64,000 nt of DNA from Medicago truncatula. Taxonomy: Eukaryota; Streptophyta; Magnoliopsida; Fabales; Fabaceae. Position 1 is the stretch's first letter; every line of letters starts with the position of its first letter. The DNA lies in the NCBI RefSeq assembly GCF_003473485.1, contig NC_053044.1:33856091-33920090 (forward strand). Reading direction: 5' to 3'. Of this stretch, positions 30,558 to 43,275 are shown one piece after another. The notes beneath the pieces were generated by a model that was not told the origin of the DNA, searched no databases, and worked only from the letters and a program-made list of their open reading frames with translations. The position numbers were made by a program, and so were the translations under genes.

Positions 30558-32728
30558 ATGGATGGCTGCATTAGCTCAAGGGTCAAAACTGAGAGGAAGA
30601 GTCATTCATATAACGGTAATAAATAACACTGTTATTCACATTTTCATTTCTTAATTAATGACCAATCTTGTGTATGTTTGTGAATAAATTTTGCTACTTG
30701 GTATGGAAATTTGTTTTAAATTTTTGAGGGGGTAATCTGTTGTTACATTCTTGTCTCTATACAATTCATATACTTTTAATTATTGAGAATAAATCTTGGA
30801 TTTAGGTAAGAAGACCGTTAGTTCAGCCAACGCAAAAAAGTTACCTTATTTCACGAGAATGTACTTAGGAAAAAAATGTAGTTCATTTATATGATTGCAA
30901 TAATGTTACTAAATCTGTAATTTCTTTTCTTCTATAGTCTCCGACTCATTTTCAAAAAACAAAATTATGAGCGTAAAAGAGAATTGTATAGTTAATTCAT
31001 GTTTTATTTTGATATGGACAGGTTTGAATTCAAAGGTAGATGGGAGAGAAGATGATACTATGATTGGTTTAATCAGCAATGCCACCTCTTCATGGGCTTT
31101 GAAATGCTTCACATTAAAGGAATTAAAAACTGCAACAGGGAACTTGGTTCCAGATAGTCAAGTGACCGAAGATGAGTTTTATGTAAAGGGGTGGATCGAT
31201 GAGCACACGTTAGGCCCCACTAAACCAGGTTCTGGTTTGACTGTTGCTGTGAAGAAGCTTAACAATGCGAGCCACCAGGAACCCAGTGAATGGTTGGTGA
31301 GTACGTTACTTGAAAAGTTTACTCAAAGCTTGAGAACTAGTTGAATTCTGAAGTTGGGAAAACTGTTTCATATAACTTGTGTAGCAAAATAGATGGTTCT
31401 TTTTTATATATTTATAATTTAGTGTGATGTGATTTTATTATAGAGAAAAATCAACAACATGGGGAAGCTGTGTCATCCTAATCTTGTGAGACTGATTGGT
31501 TACTGCTTAGAGGATGTCTACCCAATTTTGGTATATGAATATTTGGACAAGGGAAGTTTTGACAAATGTTTGTTTAAAAGTATGTTATTAGTTTTCCTTC
31601 TTCTATTAATTATTTTCAAGTTTTTTTATTTGTCGACTTCATTTTCTAGTTAGTAGAAAATCTCATCTCAATCTACCTATTTTATATGATGCAGGGGGGT
31701 CTGATTTCCAGCCACTCTCATGGAAAATGCGAATCAAGATAGCTCTTGATGCTGCAAAGGGTCTTGCATTTCTTCACAGTGAAAAAGTGAATGTGATACA
31801 TGGAGATTTCAATACTTCTAATATCCTGATTGATTCTGTAAGTGGATTCATATTGATCTTACAAGCTTTAATAGATGAAGAGTTCATATACTAGTTAGAC
31901 CTGGTTTCTAAATACTTTATGTGAATAACAGAACCACAATGCAAAGTTATCCGATTTTGGGTTGGATAAATATGATGATCCGAACAACTATGCAAGGTTA
32001 AATCCGATCACATACGCAGCACCCGAGTATTCCACGACAGGTGATAACTCAATCTTCTTCAAGCTAGTGTCAACAAGTTATTGTTGCACACCATTTACCT
32101 ATTTCACCATATTATAATGGTTTTCACATAGTGAATGAGTATTTGGATATAGAAGTTAATTATATATATATGTAGAATTGAGAATAATTTGTAGACTTTC
32201 ATTTAAATTTTTCCAAGATACTTCAAGCTACCTCTCTTTGCAGCTGCAGTTTTCTTTACTATATCTACATTAGCTACATTTTTCCTCCCTAACTATTATT
32301 TTGGTGTTACTTTCACTATGGCCCAATAGATTTCAAGCCAATATCATGATTATTACAACTTGCCAAAAAAAAAAAAAAAAAACTACAATTGTATTCATAA
32401 CATATTTTCTATTTCTCTTTTTTGTGAAGGCCACTTGACCAAAAAGAGTGATATATACGGTTTTGGGGTTCTTCTCCTGGAAATTATGTCAGGAAAACGT
32501 GCATGGGATTATGATAGGCCACGACGAGAACATAATTTAGTTGTGTGGTCGCAGCCATTACTCGTCAACAAAGACAAGATCTATCAAGTCATGGATTCCC
32601 ATATAGAAGGCCAATACTCGCCGCATGAAGCAATGGAGGTGGCTCGTATTGCAATTCAATGTCTGTCTTTTAGTTCGAAAAATCGACCAAATATTGATGA
32701 TGTGGTGAGATCATTAGAAAAACTTTAG
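30558..32728 (+). CDS. RLCK VII kinase copy 2, open frame, likely pseudokinase (339 aa)
   Basis: Inferred exons are 30558-30615, 31022-31296, 31444-31579, 31695-31837, 31932-32040 and 32430-32728. All phases fit and no stop occurs. It is related to APK1/PBL kinases of receptor complexes at the plasma membrane. The start [10 protein letters not shown] has Asp at position 2, so N-myristoylation is not expected. The glycine loop is lost ([10 protein letters not shown]). The ATP lysine is kept (VAVKKLN). The helix-C Glu is replaced (RKINNMG), and the catalytic loop is [10 protein letters not shown] instead of [12 protein letters not shown] and APEY are kept, but the segment between them is shortened and lacks the usual KSHVSTR...GTxGY. 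The protein ends early at LEKL through a TAG also found in copy 3. Catalysis is unlikely; a scaffold or decoy role is inference. Confidence 0.82.
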
Positions 32729-34133
32729 GATTCTAATGATACAATGGTTCAGAACATGATACAATTTCAATATATGTTTAAATGGAGAAAACACTCCTAA
32801 TAAGTATTCATCAGATTCTCTACTTTGTGGAATATAGAATCATATAAATATCAAGATTAATATTATTGAATAAATATTTAGAAATTTGGCTTCCTATATC
32901 ATATTCATTGCAATGTTTATCTTGATAGAATCTATCACAAATATCAATGTATCAAAATAAATTCCTAATATAACAATAAAAATTTGGCTTCCTAATAAAA
33001 CAATTTGGCTTGATAGATTCTATCACAATGTTATAGAACAAAAAGCATATTAGATGAATGGATCACTAGTTAAACTATATCTATATGGAATCAGAGGTAC
33101 ACTTAAATTTTTCACTAAAATAAAAAACTAGTAACAAAAGAATGTACCATAAACCTTAAAACTCTAAAACGATTAACCTCGTCCAAACCAATTACAGGAC
33201 TACATAATATAAACAACCTCCTCCAACTTAATATTGGAATTATTTTAAGGAAAATGCAAGTGTCTTTAGGCGTTGTTTGAAGCATCCAAAAGTAATAACT
33301 TTTACATTAGAAATTGTATAATTATGACTTTTACATGTGTCTAACTTGTAGTTTCAAGACAAATTTTCTTTTTATGGATTTCTTATACAATGTCGTTAGG
33401 ACACTTGTTAATAAGATCCTTATTTTAGTATCCCTTCTTATCCAAATTATAGAAGAAAAAAAAACACATAAATTTTAACATCAAAATGAATGAAATTATT
33501 TACTATTGTAGTATTTTAAATTTATATACCATCATGAGAAATTCAATAAAATAAAAAAGTCTTTTTCGCAATATATATTTTAAAAGTAGCTGTGAAGACA
33601 AATATGTTATTGTATTTGTAGCTGCTCTTCTGGCTGCATTAGAGACAAGAAGGCGTTATAGACATTTTGTCATTAAGTTAGATTTTGTTAGTCTTCTATA
33701 TCAGCGTTTACCAACCATGTATCAACATCTTGTTGAAGCTGCAAAGTTTTTCTTACACGAAGTGGCATGGTTTTTATAAAATGTTTATCTAAGTCAATGA
33801 AATAATAATTTTTTATCGATCTTCTATGCTTATAAAATGTTTATTATTTTCATAAAGGCAAAATACATATTTAACTACTATGGTCTTGTTGTGGCTCTTC
33901 TCTTTCTTTCAAGTTGATCATAAAACAACCAATTAAAGTAGCAGCCAGGACAAAAATATTTGTTTTCACACGTTCACATTTGCTTTTCTTCTCTATAATT
34001 TCAAGGCCTTGCTAATGCAAACTTATGTTTTTCAAATTGGTAAAAATCTATTACTTTGTTGCACTGAAAATTAAAAAGAGACAAGAAGGGGTCCAATCCA
34101 AGAGTTCTTTGTTCTTGAATTACTTCTATGTTC
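32729..34133. other. Intergenic DNA between kinase copies 2 and 3
   Basis: The first 104 bp after the copy-2 stop are identical to the sequence after the copy-3 stop. 33190-33420 resembles 37170-37400 (5' flank of copy 4), again showing unit duplication. 33601-33780 has a short stretch with partial coding character but several stops. No gene is supported. Confidence 0.6.
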
Positions 34134-35814
34134 ATGGCTTGCTGCTTTAGGGTCAAAGTTGAGACTTCTAAACATAATGGTATCATTAATGTTATTCTAT
34201 ATTCCCCTTTTTTATTTTTTAACTTGCTTGAAGTAGTTTGTATTACAGGATATTGCAATATTAATAATGCTATTGTACCAGGTAGAACAATTGTTACCAG
34301 ATGTTAGTTCTTGTTTCTATATATTCTGACATGGACAGGTTTGAATTTGATAGTTGTTGGGAGAGAAGAGGAAGTTTCGAGTGGTTTAAGCTACAAAGCA
34401 GCCTCTTCATTTGTGCCTCTAACTTCTAGGACTGAGGATGAGGTATTGCGATCCAACAATTTGACGTGTTTCACTATCAACGAGGTAAGAGCCGCAACAA
34501 GGAACTTTCATCCAGATAGTATGATTGGCAAAGGTGGATTTGGTTGTGTATTTAAGGGTTGGATCGATGAGCACACACTAGCCCCGACTAAACAAGGTAC
34601 TGGTTTTGCCGTTTCTGTGAAGAGGCTCAACGATAAAAGCAATCAGGGACATAGTGAATGGTTGGTAAGTGTCATTTAATTTCTGTTTGAAGTTAGGAAA
34701 ATAACAAATTAGTTTATGAAAATTTAGATATTTACTGAGAGTGACTAATTAATCTTGTACTTTAGACGGAAATCAATTATCTGGGACAGCTGCATCATCC
34801 TAATCTTGTGAAATTGATTGGTTATTGCATAGAGGATGAATGCTGGATTTTGGTATATGAATTTCTTACCAAGGGAAGTTTAGATAATCTTTTGTTTAAA
34901 AGTATGTATTAATTTTCCTCCTTCTATTATTGTCTCTTTTTTCATTTTATTTTTTTGAGGTGTTTTTCTTGTTTTTCATTTGTTGACTTGATTTGAGTTA
35001 GCATATTAAACCCATCAAAATCTCATCTCTACAAACCTAAATGTTAATGGAGCAGGGGCTTCTAACTTTCAGCCACTCACATGGAAAATCCGAATGAAGA
35101 TAGCTCTTGATGTTGCTAAGGGTCTTGCATTTCTTCACAGTGATGAAGTGAATGTGATACATGGAAACTTGAAAACTTCTAAAATCTTGATTGATTCTGT
35201 AAGTTGATTAGTTGATTTTACACTAACAAGCTTAGAGATGGAGAGTTTGCTAGTTTCACAAGGTTTATAAATTCCTTTATGTCAATGACAGAACCACAAT
35301 GCAAAACTATATAATTTTGGGTTGGCAAAAGATATACCAGAAATAGATATGATAGACCCAGATATGGTATATATACAAGGGCCTTACGACGCACCTGAGT
35401 ATAAACTTATAGGTATCGCAATCTTTTCAAGCCAATATCATGATTATTACAACTTACCAAAAAAAAACCTACAATTTTATTCCTAACATCTTTTCGAATT
35501 GTCTTTTTTGTGAAGGTCACTTGACCAAAAAGAGTGATGTATACGGTTTTGGGGTTGTTCTCCTGGAAATTATGTCGGGAAAACGTGCATTGGATTATAA
35601 CAGGCCACGATGGGAAAATGATTTAGTTGTGTGGGCGCGGCCATTACTTATCAACAAAGAAAAGATCTATCAAGTCATGGATTCCTGTATAGAAGGTCAA
35701 TACTCGCCGCATGAAGCAATGGAGGTGGCTCGTATTGCAATTCAATGTCTGTCTTGTAATTCGAAAAATCGACCAAACATTGATGATGTGGTGAGATCAT
35801 TAGAAAAACTTTAG
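34134..35814 (+). CDS. RLCK VII kinase copy 3, open frame, pseudokinase (356 aa)
   Basis: Inferred exons are 34134-34179, 34339-34664, 34766-34901, 35056-35198, 35292-35412 and 35516-35814, all in phase without stops. An upstream in-frame ATG at 34128 would give MFMACC. Residue 2 after the chosen Met is Ala ([10 protein letters not shown]), so the myristoylation Gly is missing. The ATP side is intact: glycine loop GKGGFG, lysine in VSVKRLN and helix-C Glu in TEINYLG. The catalytic side is lost: [10 protein letters not shown] has neither the Arg nor the catalytic Asp nor the following Asn, and DFG is NFG. The activation segment reads [10 protein letters not shown] with no GTxGY, then APEY. The protein ends at LEKL by the same TAG as copy 2. 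It could still bind nucleotide but should not transfer phosphate. Confidence 0.83.
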
Positions 35815-36130
35815 GATTCTAATGATACAATGGTTCAGAACATGATACAATTTCAATATATGTTTAAATGGAGAAAACACTCCTAATAAGTATTCATCAG
35901 ATTCTCTACTTTGTGGAAATTGAAATTATTTTAATTTTTGAATAAATACATTTATAACTTTGGCTTCGTATGCTTTAATGTTCGTAACAAAAGTTTATTT
36001 CTTCCATTCCAACATTTATTTGTCACTCTGTTATTTCAATACATCGTGATTTTGTCGGCACAAAAAATTTCGTGATACTTAGCATTATTATTTTAACAAT
36101 ACCAAAGTGAGTGAAAGAATCAACCACAAT
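35815..36130. other. 3' flank of kinase copy 3
   Basis: The first 104 bp are identical to the copy-2 3' flank, then the two diverge. No gene. Confidence 0.6.
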
Positions 36131-37150
36131 GTTTTTTTTAAGAGATCAAAATGAAATATATTAATACCAGCAATTAGCCGAACATCCAAACATGAAAAAG
36201 GGTTCTGGCACCAATCATGAAACTTATAATGAAAAACAACAAATTTAGCTTTAAACCACTAAAAGGAAAGAAATTTAATATTCTCCAAAAGCTAAAAAGG
36301 GGAGTTTTCTTTGCCTCGGAAAAGCCTAACATTTATTTGCTTCCAAATCACCCAAGAACTTGCAAACCCAGATCAAAAACATGAAAGAACACCTTGATTT
36401 TACATGACTTGAAGAGGTACCAAACTAGAGAAAATGATCCACAATGGTTGATGGATCCGCTAAATGAACAAGTTGTCAAATATGACCAAATAGGCTGCAT
36501 GTCAAGAACAAACGAACATTTGATTCCTTGCAACCCACAACCACTAACACACAACTGAGCCTCATGTGGAATAATCCCTCTTCGAAATAAATTCTCCTTA
36601 GTTGGCAATCTATTCCGAAAAAGTCACCAAGCAAAAACTGAAACCTTCAGAGGAACTTCCTTCCTCCATAGGAGATCTGCGAAGACCATATCAAAATTAT
36701 GGGAGGGCGTCCAACATGTGAGGGTGCGGTATGCCCCTCTAACCATATACCCCACTGTTGGATCAAGGAACCACGTCTACACATCGTCAATATCAACCTG
36801 CAGCACAATGGTCAGCAATAAAGTCTCACACTTATCTAACATCTCCTCCCACACCCATAATCTCCTTCTCCACTTCCACGCCTCCCCTCCCTCGTTCCAC
36901 CCCAAATCAAACATTTGCGCCACAGTTAACAATTTCTTTTCTGATAAATCAAACAAACAACGAAATCTAACTCAAAGAGGGACATCATCAACCCACCTAC
37001 CAAAATAAAGGTACTCGATCCCCCACTAGGCCATATCTAGCAGCCAAGAGTCTAAACCAAAGACCCTTCGTCTGCCACCTACCTCCAATACCATTTATCC
37101 AACCATATTAAACTCCCTCATTCTCCTTGCCCCTAAACCGCCAATCTCCT
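36131..37150 (-). mobile_element. 5'-truncated LINE fragment
   Basis: A T-run at 36131-36138 on the plus strand is the A-tail of a minus-strand LINE. Upstream of it, on the minus strand, come the terminal coding block (similar to the 2780-3300 copy) and, at 36540-36608, a zf-RVT-like stretch (MPTKENLFRRGIIPHEAQ, CVSGCGLQ). Stops and frame changes show that it is dead. It separates kinase copies 3 and 4. The 5' truncation point is only approximate. Confidence 0.72.
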
Positions 37151-37864
37151 TATCCAAACAGATATGACTTTAACTACATCACATAAACAACCTCCTTCAA
37201 CTTAATGTTGGAATTATTTTAAAGAAAATACAAACAAGTGTCCTCTAGGCATTGTTTAAAGTATCCAAAAGTAGTAATTTTTAATTGGAAATTATATAGA
37301 TATGACTTTTTACATGTTTTTAACTTGTATTTTCAAGACAATTTTTTTTTGTGAGTTCATTAAACAATGTCATTAAGACATTTATTAGCAAGATCCTTAT
37401 TTTAATACCCCTTTATCCAAATTATAGAAGGAAAAAAACACATAATTGTAATATCAAAATGAGTGAAATTCAAAAGACAAACGTATTAAGTAAGAAAGTC
37501 TTTTTAGTCAAGAAAATAAAATAAAATAAAAAGGTCTTTTGCATATATTTTAAAAGTAGCTGTCAAGACAAACATGTTCTTGTTTTATCCTTCTCCACAG
37601 TCTAACAAAGTACTTTAAAAAAAAGAACACATAACATGACTTCTTCACACAACAACAGTTGCGTTGTCATATCCTAACTTTTCGTTTGTGGAAAACTTGT
37701 TGTTTTCACACTTTCACAATTTTTTATTCTCTTTAATTTCAAGGCATTACTTATACAGACTTATTTGTGTCAAATTGAAAAAGTCTAGTATACTTGTAGC
37801 TGCTCTTCTGGTTGCATTGAGAGACAATCCAAAAGTTCTTTGTTCTTGAATTAGTTTTATGTTC
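37151..37864. other. 5' flank of kinase copy 4
   Basis: Similar to the 5' flanks of copies 2, 3 and 5 ('aacaacctcc(t)tcaacttaat', 'agttctttgttcttgaatta'). No separate gene is seen. Confidence 0.6.
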
Positions 37865-39748
37865 ATGGCTTGCTGCTTTAGTGCAAGGGTCAAAGTTGAA
37901 AATCCTACACATAATGGTATGGCTAATGTTATTCTATTTTCCCCTTTTTTATTTGTTAACTTTCTTAATTTGTTCAGTTGGTATCTGAGCTCTATTTTTT
38001 TTTTAACAAACGAGTTTTGAGCTCAATTTTCTTAAAGATCTTTTTTTTAATACACCAAAAGACCAATTTTTTTTAATTGTATTGAAAATATTGGTAGAAA
38101 AATAGTTGCCAGAATATTGCATAAAAGTTAGTTCATGTTTCTATTATGACATGGACTGGTTTGAATTCAGAGGTTGTTGGAAGAGAAGAGGTTGTTTCGG
38201 GTGGTTTGAGCAACAAGGTATCCTCTTCAACTGTTCTGCTAACTTCAAGGACTGAGGGTGAGATATTACAATCCAACAATTTGAAGTGTTTCACATTCAA
38301 TGAGGTAAAAACTGCGACAAGAAACTTTCATCCAAGTGGTGAACTCGATGAACGTGGATTTGGTAGGGTATTCAAGGGGTGGATCGATGAGCACATGCAA
38401 GCTCCTACGAAACCAGGTACTGGTTTTGTTGTTGCTGTGATGATGTTTAACAATGAAAGCAACCAGGAACATAGTGAATGGTTGGTGAGTGTCGCTTACT
38501 TTTATTTTGAAGTTCGGAAATATCAAATTAGTTTATGAACCTTGTTTTTTGTGGAAAATTAAATAGATGGTGACAAATGAGAATTTTGATTTTGACTATG
38601 ATGAGAATAATTAAACCTTGTACTTCAGGCAAAAATCAATTACCTTGGGCAGCTGCGTCATCCTAATCTCGTGAAACTGATTGGTTACTGCTTAGAGGGT
38701 TCCTATCGGATTTTAGTATATGAATTTGTGACCAAAGGAAATTTGGATAATCATTTGTTTAGAAGTATGTTGTTAATTAACCTCCTTTTATAATTGTCTT
38801 TTTTATATAATGAGTTTTTATTTGTTGACTTCATTTACAAGTTAGTATCTTACACCACTGAAAATCTCATATCTCTCTAATGTTTATGGAGCAGGCTTTT
38901 CTAACTTTCTACCACTCACTTGGAAAATTCGTATGAAGATAGCTCTTGATGCTGCCAAGGGTCTTGCATTTCTACACAGTGATAAAGTGGGAAAGATACA
39001 TGGAGACTTCAAAACTTCGAAAATCTTGATTGGTTCAGTAAGTGGATTCATTGATTTTACAAGCTTAGAGATGGATCGTTAATTAGTTAATCAAGTTTGT
39101 AAATTTGTTTATGTGAATGACAGAACTACAATGCAAAACTATTATTTCTTGGGTTTTTAAAAGTTAGATCAGATAGTAATATGCCCGACTACGATGTGGT
39201 GGATATGGGCCCTCAAATTAACGCGACACCTGAGTATATAGACACAGGTACCTAAATCTTTTTTAAGTCAATATTGGCAGTTGCAGTTTTCTTTATGAGA
39301 AGTTTTAATTTGATGTTAAATATAATGTCCTCTGATATGACCCCTCTGCATAATGTGATGTATGTATTTTGATATTCAAATAACGCAACACTTTATTGTG
39401 TTTAGAGTTTAGATGTTTTCTTTTAACTCAAATTCAAAGGGCTTAGCTTAACGAAAACCATACACTTCCCATTCCCAACTAGTCAGTCTGTGCCGCTGTT
39501 CTTCAATATATTTTGGTCTATAGTAATGAAGGAATTAATGATTATTACATCTTATCAACAACAAAATATAACATAAAACTTACAATTTTACTTCTAATCT
39601 TTTTCCCATTGCCTTTTTTTGTGAAGGTCACCTAACTAAAGAGAGTGATTTATACAATTTTGGGGTTGTTCTCTTGGAAATTATGTCAGGCAAACATGCA
39701 TTAGATAACAACAGGCCATTTTTGGATCGTAATTTTTGGATCGTATAG
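37865..39748 (+). pseudogene. RLCK VII kinase copy 4, disrupted
   Basis: Exons correspond to 37865-37916, 38159-38484, 38629-38764, 38895-39037, 39124-39247 and 39627-39748. The exon-2 acceptor is damaged: 'atggactg|gtttg' where the sisters have 'atggacag'. A cryptic 'ttcag' at 38170 would keep the frame with four residues lost. Kinase motifs are poor: glycine loop DERGFG, ATP lysine replaced by Met (VAVMMFN), helix-C Glu lost (AKINYLG), catalytic loop [13 protein letters not shown] replaced by FLG and APE by TPE. Exon 6 has a deletion of about 100 bp between two copies of 'ttggatcgta', after which TAG (39746-39748) ends the frame. Residue 2 after Met is Ala. Not an active kinase; a 300-residue product is conceivable only if splicing is rescued. 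Confidence 0.85.
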
Positions 39749-40696
39749 AAGGACAATACTCATCGAGTGAAGCAATGAAATTAGCTCACAAGTTTTGTTA
39801 ACAAGACCCAAGTAGGATCAAATTGATAAGTTTTAAAGTTAAGGGAACCAAAAAAGTATTTAGGTCTTAAAAAAAATCCATGTTTATTCTTTTGTGCAAG
39901 AAAGAAAATAGTAACTTGAGAACAAAAGAGAAAAAAGTCCAAAAAGTTTCCGTTTTAGTTCTTTCAAAAAATTTCTTTAATTATTGGTCCTCTAAACACT
40001 CTAATATCAATTTTAGTCTCTGCTTTCTTGTAAAAGTTCACGTTATGTGTTTCAACTTTCAAACGACTTTTTTTTATGACATATAGTTTAAAAAAGCATA
40101 AAGTTTCACTAGTTTAATAATCTAATTATTCAATCTTAAAATTTAACTATTTAATTCAAAACAGGGGTAAAAATGCATTTAAATTTTTTTAATGACAAAT
40201 ATTAATAATTAGTTGTTAGGTTTTTTTTTTCTCATTTATCCAAGTTTAAACCATGACCTCCAATATTTTATCCCTTAACTTTAACCAATTGAGATACAAT
40301 CCTGAAAAATATATTCAAACTAAAAATAATAACATGATTAAGTTCAAACGACGCACCTCCAGCTTAATTTTTATACGATATTTGTTTGTTTTTAGTCCTG
40401 TATTTAACAAAAAAATAGCGTGGCCATAATTTCTTATCCGTCTGAGTCAAAGAAATAATAATTTCTTATCTATCTTCTATGAAAGATTAATTAAAAACAC
40501 ACATAATTAGTTTATTATTTTATAATAAAGGTAAAATACATATTTAACTACTATGGTTTTGTTGTGGCTCTATTCTTTCTTTCAACTTGATCATAAAAAA
40601 AACCGATTAGAGCAGCAGCCAGGACACTGAAAATTAACAAGAGACAAGAAGAGGTCCAATCCAAGAGTTCTTTGTTCTTGAATTAGTTTTATGTTC
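39749..40696. other. Intergenic DNA between kinase copies 4 and 5
   Basis: Begins with a remnant of exon 6 ('agcaatgaaattagctcaca') joined to 'taagggaaccaaaaaag', an eroded foldback arm. From about 40530 comes the 5' flank shared by the array ('tactatggttttgttgtggctc', 'gagttctttgttcttgaatta'). Confidence 0.6.
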
Positions 40697-42453
40697 ATGG
40701 CTTGCTGCTTTAGAGGAAGGGTCAAAGTTGAGAGTCCTACACATAATGGTATCATTAATGTTATTCTATTTTCCCCCCTTCTATTTTTTAATTTTCGAAA
40801 TATTTACCCTAAAATAAAACTTGAGAAATATTTAGTTTAGCAGGTATTTTTTTTGTGTTAACCCTAGGAATCAAACTCAGATCCGAACAATTCGTCTTTT
40901 GGTGGAATTCTTGTTTAGCTTGTATCTGAGCTTTTTTTTTTAAATAAAATGATTTTGATCTCAAATTGCTCAAAGTTCTTTTTTTTTAATACACCAAAAA
41001 GATTAATGGTATTGACACTATTGGTAGAAAAATAGTTGGCAGAATATGGCATAAAAGTTAGTTCATTTTTCTATTATGATATGGTTGAATTCAAAGGTTG
41101 TTGGAAGGGAAGAGGATGTTTTGAGTGGTTTAAGCAACAAGGCATCCTCTTCATCTGTGCTTCTAACTTCAAAGACTGAGGGTGAGATATTACAATGCAA
41201 CAATTTGAAGTGTTTCACATTCAATGAGCTAAAAACTGCTACGACGTACTTTCATCCAAGCGGTCAAGTGGATGAACGTGGGTTTGGTAGTGTCTTTAAG
41301 GGGTGGATCGATGAGCACACGCTAGCTCCTACTAAACAAGGTACTGGTTATGTTGTTGCTGTTAAGATGTTTATCAAAGAAAGCAGCCAACTGGGACAGA
41401 ATGAATGGTTGGTGAGTGTCATTTTATTATTTCATTTTGAAGTTTATGAAACTTATTTTCTTTAGCAAATTAAATAGATTATGACAGATGAGAATTCTGA
41501 TGAGACTAATTAAACCTTATATTTTAGGCAGAAATCAATTATCTTGGGCAGCTGCATCATCCTAATCTCGTGAAACTGATTGGTTACTGATTAGAGGATA
41601 GCTACCGAATTTTTGTGTACGAATTTTTGGCCGAGGGAAGTTTGGATAATCATTTGTTTAGAAGTATGTTGTTAATCATTGGTTACAGCTTCTACTATTA
41701 TCTTTTTTATATCATGTTTTTTCTCATCTGTCCCTAATATTTGCAATTACACTTTTCTTTATGAGAAATTATAATCTGATGTTAAATACGATTCCTTCAA
41801 AAAATTGTTTGTGTTTGTGAAATATAAGTAAGAGCGACATTTAGAAACATATATAATGTCGCATATGGTGTATGTATTATGATATTACAACTATTTTTTT
41901 ATTGTATTTAGAGTTTAGATGTTTTCTATATTTTAACTCAAATTCAAATAGCTTAACCATCCACTTCCCATTCCCAACTACTCAGTTTGTGCTGTTGTTC
42001 TTCACTAAAACAAGTAGTAATTAAGGAAACCATTATTGCATCGACCAACAACAAAATAAAGCATAATACCTACAATTTTACTCCTAACCTTTTTCTCATT
42101 GTCATTTTTGTGAAGATTACCTAACCAAGGAGAATGATGTATACAATTTTGGGGTTGTTCTCCTGGAAATTATGTCAGGCAAACGTGCAGTGGATAAAAA
42201 CATGCCGCTTCAGGAACAAAATTTGGTTGAATGGGCCAAGCCATTACTCAACAACAAACATAAAATCTCTCAAGTTATGGATGTTCGTATAGAAGGTGAA
42301 TACTCATCGCGTGATGCAATGAAATTAGCTCATATTATAATTCAATGTCTGTCTGAAAAACCAGAATATAGACCAAAAATACAAGAGATTGTGAGATCAC
42401 TGGAGCAACTTCAGCATTCCGATGACACAGTAGGTGGAGTACGGAGCTCTTAA
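40697..42453 (+). pseudogene. RLCK VII kinase copy 5, exons 4-5 deleted
   Basis: Exon 1 (40697-40748) reads MACCFRGRVKVESPTHN. The exon-2 acceptor is gone: about 7 bp including the AG are missing at 41073-41082. Exon 2 is otherwise open to 41411, with VAVKMF keeping the ATP lysine. Exon 3 (41528-41663) has a TGA at 41588-41590 in place of the Cys codon of the IGYC motif. Exons 4 and 5, which encode the catalytic loop and DFG, are absent; intron-5 sequence follows exon 3 almost directly. Exon 6 (42116-42453) is open and ends VRSS. Clearly non-functional as a kinase. Confidence 0.88.
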
Positions 42454-43202
42454 TCTCATAATCAACCATCAAAACAAATGGTCATTATCTCATTTCTAAA
42501 GCAGCAATGGTTTCAAACAACATGGAAAAAGAATCTGTGAATCTATAAGTGGAGAATGTAATTCTAATTTGTTTTCATGTGTCTCTCTCGTTATAAGTAG
42601 AAGATGAAATTTTTGGCATACTTCACATACCTCAAACAATATACATTGTTTTAAAGAATATATACAGAGCTGGTGCTTCCTATGTGTAAGAACTAAATGA
42701 AATGTTATATTGTCATAATATAATGCACATCATGTTAATAATATAAATCTTAATCATAGTATACCATGTCATGATCAAATTCTTTTAATAGCAAACGTTA
42801 GTGATTAGTTGTTAGATTGGGTTTTCTCCTTCGTCCAAGTTTAAACCATAATCTTCAACTCCTTATTCTTTAACTCGAACTAATTGAGTTATCCAATTTA
42901 TAAAAAAAAAAATGCTTATAAAAAAAAGTATCCATCCGAGTCAAAGAAATAATAATTTCTTATCGACCTTCTATGAAAGATTAGTTAAAAGCACACATAA
43001 TTAGTTTATTATTTTCATAAAGGCAAAATACATATTTAACTACTATGGTTTTGTTGTGGCTCTTCTCTTTCTTTCAACTTGATCATAAAACAATCAATTA
43101 AAATAGCAGCCAGGACAAAAATAATTGTTTTTAGTTTTACACGTTCACATTTGCTTTTCTTCTCTATAATTTCAATGCGTTGCTTATACAAACTTATGTA
43201 TA
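42454..43202. other. Flanking DNA of kinase copies 5 and 5b
   Basis: 42454-42700 is the 3' flank of copy 5 (phrases such as 'aatatacattgttttaaagaatatata' recur after the other copies). 42940-43200 repeats the common 5' flank of the array. No gene. Confidence 0.55.
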
Positions 43203-43275
43203 GAAAAGATTGTGAGATCATTGGAACCACTTCAGAATTCTAATGACCCAATTAGTGGTGTGGAGAGCTCTTAAT
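43203..43275 (+). pseudogene. RLCK kinase fragment 5b (end of exon 6 only)
   Basis: Reads KIVRSLEPLQNSNDPISGVESS then a stop, matching the C-terminus of copy 5. It is joined directly to the common 5' flank (the 'ttgcttatacaaacttatgta' region). A deletion has removed the whole gene body between upstream flank and last codons. Confidence 0.8.
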
